From Litchfieldia alkalitelluris (GTDB taxonomy: Bacteria > Bacillota > Bacilli > Bacillales > Salisediminibacteriaceae), in assembly GCF_002153425.1 (NCBI RefSeq), contig NZ_KZ119600.1, positions 4,475,795-4,517,429 on the forward strand: a stretch of 41,635 nucleotides of DNA. The letters are read 5' to 3'. Under the pieces are notes generated by a model that saw only the letters and a program-made list of their open reading frames with translations, made no database searches and was not told the origin of the DNA. Shown one piece after another: positions 17,781 through 26,717 of the stretch; within the stretch, counting starts at the first letter, position 1; the number at the start of each line of letters is the position of its first letter. The translations under genes and the position numbers were made by a program.

Positions 17781-19328
17781 CTAATCAACTTTTACTGCTT
17801 TCAATGGTTCACCAAAAAGTTCTAAAGTGGCATCACTATAAAACTCTTTCATGATTAGTCCTTCGCCTTTTTTAAAATAATGGTTTAAGCCTTTGTCACC
17901 CTGATAGACAAGATATGCTTGTACTGATTGTCCGTTTATATTTATAGCTACTTCCTCTTCATTTGGAGAATGGTGAAAGAAAAGGTCACTTATTGGGTCT
18001 GAAAAATCTAGTAAATACTGTATTAAGTCGTCCGCCATGCTCTCTGTACCTTGTTCTTCTCGTACTTTCCGAAAATGATCGTCAATATCTTCATTAGCCC
18101 TGCGAATCACAGTAACGGCTCTTTCTTCTTCATCCACTTCAAATAACTCATATTTATAGACGGCGTGAGCTTGATGTCCGAAACCTAATATATAATCATA
18201 GCTATCACTGTAAAGGAAACTAACACTTTCTGCCCCATGGTGTGAGCCATCTTCATTTACAAGCTCGAAATCGGTGAAAACGGCATATTCTTCAAGTGCT
18301 TCCTTGAATGATAAGGATTCCTCTTTATCTTGATGAAATTTATCTGGGAACAATTCAGCAAACATTTCATCTACTTCCGCTGTATCGAACTCCACATTAT
18401 ATAAGGTCCCGTTTTCCAGCCATCTAATATAATTGACACTGCCTTTTTCCAGCACATAATAGTCGATGCCGTCAATCTCATGCAATTCTAAATAATCAAA
18501 GGAATACGCATCTTCTAAAACTGTACCCTCGTAATTAAAAACAGCACTAAAAACATAGTTATCCTCTTCGTCACGTTCTTCCTCTCGATACATGACCCGT
18601 AAAAATAGCTCTACAGCATCCTGAACCTCAATAATTGCACTAACACGAATGAAGGATTCATCCATAGGAAGATTTAACTCCCCTGTAAAATAATCAATAG
18701 CCTCCTCCAATGGATACGAAGTTGACTTATAAATGTTCGCCCTTAAATCCCATACAAAATGATTAGCATATCGGTACATTTCTTCCTCACCCACAATATT
18801 CAGGTAGGTGTTATCATCAATAGTGATTAACTGTAAATCGTACACTTCCCCGCTCTGCATCTCAATTTTCACATCAACTGTAGATTGTCCAGTACTAACC
18901 TCTGAAACTTTAGCATCAGACAATTGGTTCCGATCATTTATGTTATTCATTAGGACCTCTCGACTTTCCTGTGTCAGAGTCCTTGTGTAGTCATCATATT
19001 CTTCCACATCTTTATTTAAGGAAAATTCATGAACTACCCCTTCCCTAATAAAAATCCGTTCACTCTCCCCGTCTAAACTAAATTGGTCCTCCTTATCGCC
19101 CGAGGTCTCATCTTGTTCCTCTTCCTCTGGTGAAACAGATGCAGGGTCAGAACTACTGCCCCAAAACCATTGATATGACAAAAGAAATCCTATTGAAAGT
19201 GCAATCAAAATAGCTAATGTAAATCCAAATTTTCTGCCACTACCAAACCCACTTCTGCTTTTTCCCGTTCTATTATTTTGTTTGTGACCATGCTCCTTCT
19301 CCTTTGAACCCTGAAACGTCCCCACCAT
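17781..19328 (-). CDS. Unknown membrane-anchored extracytoplasmic protein
   Basis: This is a 515-residue protein with a short basic cytoplasmic tail (residues 1-34, rich in K, R, G and S), a single transmembrane helix (about 35-54), an acidic linker (PEEEEQDETSGDKED) and a long acidic extracytoplasmic part of about 430 residues. The last includes several mixed alpha/beta stretches rich in Asp, Glu and Tyr. I recognise no domain or catalytic motif. The start has a perfect AGGAGG five bases upstream. It lies between spo0F and divergent ywjG, where B. subtilis to my knowledge has no such gene. It may be a lineage-specific surface protein. Confidence 0.8.
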   Translation of the reverse strand: MVGTFQGSKEKEHGHKQNNRTGKSRSGFGSGRKFGFTLAILIALSIGFLLSYQWFWGSSSDPASVSPEEEEQDETSGDKEDQFSLDGESERIFIREGVVHEFSLNKDVEEYDDYTRTLTQESREVLMNNINDRNQLSDAKVSEVSTGQSTVDVKIEMQSGEVYDLQLITIDDNTYLNIVGEEEMYRYANHFVWDLRANIYKSTSYPLEEAIDYFTGELNLPMDESFIRVSAIIEVQDAVELFLRVMYREEERDEEDNYVFSAVFNYEGTVLEDAYSFDYLELHEIDGIDYYVLEKGSVNYIRWLENGTLYNVEFDTAEVDEMFAELFPDKFHQDKEESLSFKEALEEYAVFTDFELVNEDGSHHGAESVSFLYSDSYDYILGFGHQAHAVYKYELFEVDEEERAVTVIRRANEDIDDHFRKVREEQGTESMADDLIQYLLDFSDPISDLFFHHSPNEEEVAININGQSVQAYLVYQGDKGLNHYFKKGEGLIMKEFYSDATLELFGEPLKAVKVD

Positions 19329-19455
19329 ACATTCCTCCTCTAGAGCCCTTGCTCGTTAAGTCGCTATGCATTCTTCATAAAATATTCATTTTGGTATTAG
19401 TCCATGTTTTGTTAAGATAAGAATATCAAATTTTTCGAGGAAGGTACGAGGTTTT

Positions 19456-19995
19456 ATGAAAATATTCCAAACACAATTACAAGGACTACTAAATCAAATA
19501 GATAATAACGAAGCAGAACTAGAAGACGCAGCCCGTCTCGTTGCCCAGAGCATCATTAGTGACGGAGATGTTTGGATCTACGCCGAAGACGAAATGATAG
19601 GCGTCGTGGCTCAAGCGATGCATGGATCAGATTCCTTGCCAAACCTTTCTTTGGGAGAACAAGGTGCCCTGTTTGATTCCATGGATACATTACTCGTTTT
19701 TTCCCCGCATAAATTGAGTAAGGACGCCCTGAATGTCGTCCTGAGTGCTAAAGAAGAGGGTGCAAACATTGTGGGCGTGTCCTCAGAATCCACTCCTCAT
19801 GAGGGGGAAGCGTGGACTGACCATTGTACCCTTCATTTTTCAACAGGCATAAAAAACGGTCTTGTGCCAACAGAATCAGGTAACCGCATTGGTATGCCTC
19901 ATTTAATCGTTGCGCTACACTATTACTATGGCTTGTACTTCTCCGTAATGGAAATGCTTGAAGAAAATGAATTTGATTTCGATGCCGTGGATTGA
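19456..19995 (+). CDS. ywjG: DUF2529 family protein, YwjG-like
   Basis: This 179-residue protein matches the DUF2529 family found between spo0F and pyrG in bacilli. The fold resembles a SIS (sugar isomerase) domain: MKIFQTQLQGLLNQIDNNEA is an N-terminal helix, and strands such as DGDVWIYAED, TLLVFSPH and ANIVGVSSES alternate with helices. Catalytic residues are not evident and the biochemical role is unknown. It is transcribed opposite to its neighbours, has its own terminator at 20253, and is followed by a duplicated non-coding segment. Confidence 0.85.
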   Translation: MKIFQTQLQGLLNQIDNNEAELEDAARLVAQSIISDGDVWIYAEDEMIGVVAQAMHGSDSLPNLSLGEQGALFDSMDTLLVFSPHKLSKDALNVVLSAKEEGANIVGVSSESTPHEGEAWTDHCTLHFSTGIKNGLVPTESGNRIGMPHLIVALHYYYGLYFSVMEMLEENEFDFDAVD

Positions 19996-20122
19996 TAGTT
20001 GAAATCTCACCGCCATAGGATGCGGTGGGTTGATGAAGGTGATTTGACAGGCCATTGGTCGCGGTGGTTTGACAGTTGGAATCTCACTGCCATAGGACGC
20101 GGTGGGTTGACAGGCCATTGGT
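19992..20122. repeat. 76-bp direct duplication after ywjG
   Basis: The segment from TGATAGTTGAAATCTCACC (19993) is repeated from TTGACAGTTGGAATCTCAC (20068). TTGACAGGCCATTGGTCGCG follows in both copies (about 20044 and 20106). Each copy holds a CACCGC...GCGGTG-like hairpin, perfect in copy 1. The duplication begins at the ywjG stop codon. From there to the terminator at 20253 nothing else is seen. Confidence 0.75.
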
Positions 20123-20252
20123 CGCGATGTTTCGTTATCTGCGTTGGCTTTATAAAGTTGTTATTGCTAACTGCGTTAACTCTACAATTGTTGTTATCGA
20201 TAATAGCCCTAACGGCTTTCTAACAGTTTTCTCTCAATAGATTATGCAAGCA

Positions 20253-20284
20253 AAGCTGGCCCCTGGTGGTCAGCTTTTTTTGTT
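20253..20284 (+). terminator. intrinsic terminator of ywjG
   Basis: AAGCTGGCC (20253-20261) pairs with GGTCAGCTT (20268-20276, one G:T), followed by a long T-tract on the plus strand. Confidence 0.85.
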
Positions 20285-20336
20285 TAGTTTGTGAAGGTGG
20301 GTGGCAATGCTTTGATTTGGGGTAGTGAATTTAAAG

Positions 20337-21344
20337 TTATTTCAAACGTTCGATGGAAGGTAAATGGTAAATTCGCTTTCTAGTGGTCCCTTCGCAAACA
20401 AGATTCATTGACTTCAGCAAATATTTGCAGCCACTACTGTTAGGCAAGTCTATGAAAATCTGCATTTGCTTGTTGTTAATTGTATCTCGTAGTAGAAGTT
20501 TATAGTCAGAGAGCGCCGTGATATGCTCAAATTTTGCCTCATACGCACAACATATATTGTGGCATTTCCATGTTCCTTGCTTCCTTAACATTGGGCGAGT
20601 ATTACATTTTGGACAAATCACCCCTCTGAGAATTTCACTTTCTTGAATTTGAAATTGCTCAAGAATGTTAGGTTCGTCATCGATATGATTTCTAGTTAAT
20701 TGCTTCCCAAGTTTTTTTAGTTGTTTTGGTGAAAAAACCGGTGCGGTATGGAGCGTAAAAAAGTTATTTATCATGTCAGGGAGAATCGAGCTTCGGAAGA
20801 AATTCTGGTAAATTAATTTGGTGTCGATGAGTTGTGACGGAAGAATTCTAAACTCCGCATGATCATTTGCAAAAACAACAACTGATTCTATTGGAAATGA
20901 AGTAGTTTGTGGAAGTAGTTTACGAGAAATAAGCCATTTTCTAAGTTGGTAGGCCTGTCTCTTCACTTGCTGTGTTGGATCAGAGTATATTCTCTTTTGA
21001 CCATTATAGATTTGAATTAATTGATGGATATCGGGATCGTATGTAACTTCACCAGAAAGGTATTTCACTTCGATTATCAGGAAGAAGTATGGGGAGAGAA
21101 GAAGTGTATCCATTTGAAACTTTACATTATCGTTGGAAAGCCTTAAATGATGTAAAATGTAGACCATTTGGTTAGGAATAAAGTTTAGATAATAGTCAAT
21201 TGAGCTTTCACCACGTACACCTGCCTTCGTAATTCGATATTGCTCCTCCACTTTCTCTCTTTTCGGATGATTTTGTGGCAAACGCCTTAATAATGTTTCT
21301 AACTTTAGAAGTTTCAACGATTTTTGTCTTGGTTTTATGATCAT
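20337..21344 (-). CDS. NERD-domain protein with C-terminal zinc ribbon
   Basis: This 335-residue protein has a nuclease-related NERD domain at about 40-160: G-E at 45-46 (GVRGESSIDYYL), D79 in QMDTLLLSP, and E92-V-K94 in LIIEVKYLSG. These residues correspond to the D...ExK core of restriction-endonuclease-like folds. The C-terminal zinc ribbon has cysteines near 244, 247, 261 and 265/266 (CPKC...CHNICC). This suggests DNA binding and possibly cleavage; substrate and pathway are unknown. The chosen ATG has AGGAAG seven bases upstream; an earlier ATG lacks one. It is an accessory gene relative to the B. subtilis order ywjG-pyrG. Confidence 0.82.
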   Translation of the reverse strand: MIIKPRQKSLKLLKLETLLRRLPQNHPKREKVEEQYRITKAGVRGESSIDYYLNFIPNQMVYILHHLRLSNDNVKFQMDTLLLSPYFFLIIEVKYLSGEVTYDPDIHQLIQIYNGQKRIYSDPTQQVKRQAYQLRKWLISRKLLPQTTSFPIESVVVFANDHAEFRILPSQLIDTKLIYQNFFRSSILPDMINNFFTLHTAPVFSPKQLKKLGKQLTRNHIDDEPNILEQFQIQESEILRGVICPKCNTRPMLRKQGTWKCHNICCAYEAKFEHITALSDYKLLLRDTINNKQMQIFIDLPNSSGCKYLLKSMNLVCEGTTRKRIYHLPSIERLK

Positions 21345-21497
21345 ATAGCCACTTCCTATTCTATTTTTTGTTTTCAATCAAATAATAATTGATAATTACC
21401 TGCTTTTTATGGAAAAATATTGTATTTTTAGTGAACATATTTTGGTAATTTCTCATTTGTATATGGAAATTAGCGTAGGTAGGAGATTGTGAATATG

Positions 21498-21573
21498 TGA
21501 ATCGGGCAAAAAGTTTGTGAATTAGGCAAAAAAGTTTGTGAATCGGGCAAAAACAACCTATAAACGGGCAAAA
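21498..21573. repeat. short GTGAATCGGGCAAAAA tandem repeat
   Basis: Three to four copies of GTGAATCGGGCAAAAA or close variants occur about every 20 bp, separated by GTTT or similar. The fourth copy keeps only ACGGGCAAAAA. The remainder of the gap 21345-21691 is AT-rich with no evident element. Confidence 0.7.
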
Positions 21574-21691
21574 AAATCAATATAAAGATAATTCGACAAA
21601 ACTAAACAAAATCAGACACTCAAAATACAAAGAGCGGTACCATACTAGTACTCACTTCTCCTCACCTTCCTCCCGCCCGCTCCCCAAACCT

Positions 21692-21718
21692 AAAAAATCC
21701 CCGCACAAAGGCGGGGAT
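21692..21718 (-). terminator. intrinsic terminator of pyrG
   Basis: ATCCCCGC (21697-21704) and GCGGGGAT (21711-21718) form a perfect 8-bp GC-rich stem with a 6-nt loop; on the minus strand six T follow. It lies about 35 nt past the pyrG stop codon. Confidence 0.9.
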
Positions 21719-21750
21719 CAAGCTAATTTAGTCTTTAGATCTTTTTATCT

Positions 21751-23745
<1,995 letters not shown>

Positions 23746-23788
23746 AAAAAAAGCAAGACTCCCGTCCATATTTGGAGGGGACCCTTGC
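23746..23788 (-). terminator. intrinsic terminator of rpoE
   Basis: On the minus strand GCAAGGGTCCCCTCC and GGACGGGAGTCTTGC pair with a few mismatches around a 6-nt loop, followed by seven T. It lies about 85 nt past the rpoE stop codon. Confidence 0.85.
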
Positions 23789-23873
23789 TATGAGTAACGT
23801 TTTAATACAATTATTAATTGTATAGCCCAAAAATGATTTTAGCGATTTCCGATAAAAAAGTCAAGCTGTCTTT

Positions 23874-24386
23874 TTATAGAAGATCCTCTTCATCTGATTC
23901 AGCTTCTATTTCTTCCTCATCTTCATCAAAATCTTCATCTAAGTCGGTATCTTCTTCTTTATCTTCATCAAAGTCTTCTTCATTTGCTAACTCATCAAGC
24001 TCATCTTCTAAATCTTCAAACTCATCGAAGTCTTCTTCGTCGTCAACTAAGTAATCTTCATCTTCCTCGTCTTCAGTACGTTTTTTCTTCTTCCGTGGCT
24101 TATTTGTTTGAGACAGTTCTTCTTCAGTCTGATCAAACGGGAACCATGAACGAAGGCCCCATTGATTATCACCGAGATTAACAAAACGACCATCGACAGA
24201 CATTTCCGTGTATAGATGTGCAATTCGATTTGTTACCTCTTCTTCTGTTAAACCTTTTACTTTCGCAACTTCTTTTAACAATGCATAATAATCCGTGTTA
24301 GTTTTCGATTCTTTTAACAGCTCATAAGTTATTTCAAGCATTGCAACTTCCTTAAGCTGCTCTTTAGTATATTTATTGATGCTCAC
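23874..24386 (-). CDS. rpoE: DNA-directed RNA polymerase delta subunit
   Basis: This is a 170-residue delta subunit of Firmicute RNA polymerase, which reduces nonspecific RNA and DNA binding and speeds polymerase recycling. The N-terminal HARE-HTH winged-helix domain (about 1-90) ends with the conserved WGLRSWFPFD. A lysine/arginine patch (KPRKKKKR) follows, then a long unstructured tail almost wholly Asp and Glu, as in the family. GTG at 24386 has AAAGG about ten bases upstream; a GTG three codons earlier is too close to it. In B. subtilis rpoE follows acdA directly; here the repeat array and the icmF operon intervene. Confidence 0.95.
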   Translation of the reverse strand: MSINKYTKEQLKEVAMLEITYELLKESKTNTDYYALLKEVAKVKGLTEEEVTNRIAHLYTEMSVDGRFVNLGDNQWGLRSWFPFDQTEEELSQTNKPRKKKKRTEDEEDEDYLVDDEEDFDEFEDLEDELDELANEEDFDEDKEEDTDLDEDFDEDEEEIEAESDEEDLL

Positions 24387-24608
24387 GGTCTGCACTTCCT
24401 TTCAACTGGGAACATTTTATTATTATCACCTATGATTTTTGAAAACATCTATGGTGTACAAATCAACGCTGAATTCATACCTTTCATTATAAACATATCT
24501 GCTCTAATTATGCCAGTCTATACCATTAATTCGTCAAGACTTTTTTGAATTTTATCTCTGTATACCATGATAGACAATATCTGTGCGTTTAATCCCCTAT
24601 ATTTTTGA

Positions 24609-26300
24609 TGTCCGCTGCTCCTGCTTCTGCGGACATTTACTGCTTGATTCGCTTACCTTTTGTCCGCTGCTCTTGCTTCTGCGGACATTTACTGCGTGGA
24701 TCGATTGTCTTTTGTCCGCTGCTCTTGCTTCTGCGGACATTTACTGCTTGATTCGTTTGCATTTTGTCCGCTGCTTCTGCTTCTGCGGACATTTACAGCG
24801 TGGATCGCTTACCTTTTGTCCGCTGCTCCTGCTTCTGCGGACATTTACTGCGTGATTCGCTTAACTTTTGTCCGCTGCTCCTGCTGCTGCGGACATTTAC
24901 TACGTGGATCGATTGTCTTTTGTCCGCTGCTCTTGCTTCTGCGGACATTTACTGCTTGATTCGCTTACCTTTTGTCCGCTGCTTCTGCTGCTCCGGACAT
25001 TTGCAGCTTGATTCGCTTACCTTTTGTCCGCTGATACTGCTGCTGCGGACATTTACTGCTTGGATCGTCTGACTTTTGTCCGCTGCTTCTGCTTCTGCGG
25101 ACATTTACTGCGTGGATCGCTTACCTTTTGTCCGCTGCTCCTGCTTCTGCGGACATTTACTGCGTGATTCGCTTAACTTTTGTCCGCTGCTCCTGCTGCT
25201 GCGGACATTTACTACGTGGATCGATTGTCTTTTGTCCGCTGCTCTTGCTTCTGCGGACATTTACTGCTTGATTCGCTTACCTTTTGTCCGCTGCTTCTGC
25301 TGCTCCGGACATTTGCAGCTTGATTCGCTTACCTTTTGTCCGCTGATACTGCTGCTGCGGACATTTACTGCTTGGATCGTCTGACTTTTGTCCGCTGCTT
25401 CTGCTTCTGCGGACATTTACTGCGTGGATCGCTTACCTTTTGTCCGCTGCTCCTGCTTCTGCGGACATTTACTGCGTGATTCGCTTAACTTTTGTCCGCT
25501 GCTCCTGCTGCTGCGGACATTTACTACGTGGATCGATTGTCTTTTGTCCGCTGCTCTTGCTTCTGCGGACATTTACTGCTTGATTCGCTTACCTTTTGTC
25601 CGCTGCTTCTGCTGCTCCGGACATTTGCAGCTTGATTCGCTTACCTTTTGTCCGCTGATACTGCTGCTGCGGACATTTACTGCTTGGATCGTCTGACTTT
25701 TGTCCGCTGCTTCTGCTTCTGCGGACATTTACTGCGTGGATCGCTTACCTTTTGTCCGCTGCTCCTGCTTCTGCGGACATTTACTGCGTGATTCGCTTAA
25801 CTTTTGTCCGCTGCTCCTGCTGCTGCGGACATTTACTACGTGGATCGATTGTCTTTTGTCCGCTGCTCTTGCTTCTGCGGACATTTACTGCTTGATTCGC
25901 TTACCTTTTGTCCGCTGCTTCTGCTGCTCCGGACATTTGCAGCTTGATTCGCTTACCTTTTGTCCGCTGATACTGCTGCTGCGGACATTTACTGCTTGGA
26001 TCGTCTGACTTTTGTCCGCTGCTTCTGCTTCTGCGGACATTTACTGCGTGGATCGCTTACCTTTTGTCCGCTGCTCCTGCTTCTGCGGACATTTACTGCG
26101 TGGATCGCTTACCTTTTGTCCGCTGCTTCTGCTGCTGCGGACATTTGCAGCTTGATTCGCTTACCTTTTGTCCGCTGATACTGCTGCTGCGGACATTTAC
26201 TGCGTAATTCGTTTGCATTTTGTCCGCTGATACTGATTTTGCGAACATTTACAACCTCAAACACTTGCCAGTTGTCCGCAGCTGAGATATTTGCAACATG
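24609..26300. repeat. 52-bp hairpin tandem array B (33 units)
   Basis: TGTCCGC recurs at 24609, 24661, 24713 and so on to 26273, always at multiples of 52 bp, without one indel. Each unit has TGTCCGC, a 13-nt pyrimidine-rich loop (for example TGCTCCTGCTTCT), GCGGACA, and a 25-bp linker such as TTTACTGCGTGGATCGCTTA plus CCTTT. The arms are nearly invariant while loops and linkers vary. The last two units are degenerate. GC content is above the surroundings. It occupies the rpoE-icmF spacer. The multi-frame openness is a by-product of composition: 52 is not a multiple of three and no ribosome binding site was seen. Confidence 0.95.
24764..26011. repeat. 312-bp higher-order repeat (four tandem copies) inside array B
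   Basis: Blocks of six 52-bp units starting at 24764, 25076, 25388 and 25700 are essentially identical. By eye the only difference is one base in copy 1 (ACATTTACAGCG instead of ACATTTACTGCG). Within a block the six units differ from each other. A partial fifth copy of nearly two units follows. This is the pattern of recent unequal crossing-over or slippage of a six-unit block, so the copy number in an assembly may be unreliable. Confidence 0.9.
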
Positions 26301-26422
26301 AATAAACATGCTGAAAATACCTTAAACACGCTTTTGAGGTCCCCGCGACAGCAATAGGGAAATGGTCTTTAATATGGAACAATACTATATAGTTCTGATT
26401 TTGGTTACCACAAAACAACAAA

Positions 26423-26515
26423 AATGAAGACTCAAATCGTTTCGTTTACGCATCTAACGACAATACCGAAGCTGACTAAACGCGTTTTGTCGTTAGTTTG
26501 CGGATTAGTCTTCAT
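26423..26515. repeat. imperfect long inverted repeat
   Basis: AATGAAGACT (from 26423) and CTAACGACAA (26454-26463) on the left are mirrored by TTGTCGTTAG (26487-26496) and AGTCTTCATT on the right, with unequal spacers (21 and 10 nt) between the two arm pairs. It forms a cruciform or hairpin of about 20 paired bases. No recognisable transposon end. Confidence 0.65.
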
Positions 26516-26585
26516 TCTGAACTCAAAGCCATCCATAAACTCCATAATCCATAAAAAACTAAAAAATTTTTCTATATTTCCCCTT

Positions 26586-26627
26586 AAAAAATACACCTCA
26601 CAAAATTAGTAGACATTTTGTGAGGTG
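26586..26627 (-). terminator. intrinsic terminator of the icmF operon
   Basis: CACCTCACAAAA (26594-26605) and TTTTGTGAGGTG (26616-26627) form a perfect 12-bp stem with a 10-nt loop; on the minus strand TATTTTTT follows. It lies about 90 nt past the icmF stop codon. Confidence 0.9.
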
Positions 26628-26717
26628 CACGTTTTACGATTGCTCAAAATCCCTATCGAAAATTACAATTACAATCGCTCAAAATAACCAACAACAATTA
26701 AAAATCCCCATCTACAT

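Noticed and set aside
24583-26178. Series of identical 102-codon open frames in array B
   Set aside because: They arise because 312 bp is a multiple of three and the repeat lacks stops in some frames. They overlap in several frames, have no ribosome binding sites, and the 52-bp unit is not codon-periodic.
24609-26300. CRISPR array
   Set aside because: There are no unique spacers: the linkers are themselves repeated and alignable, the dyad fills the repeat, and no cas genes are present in the window.
26424-26609. 61-codon plus-strand frame
   Set aside because: It starts in the long inverted repeat and ends in the icmF terminator, with no ribosome binding site.
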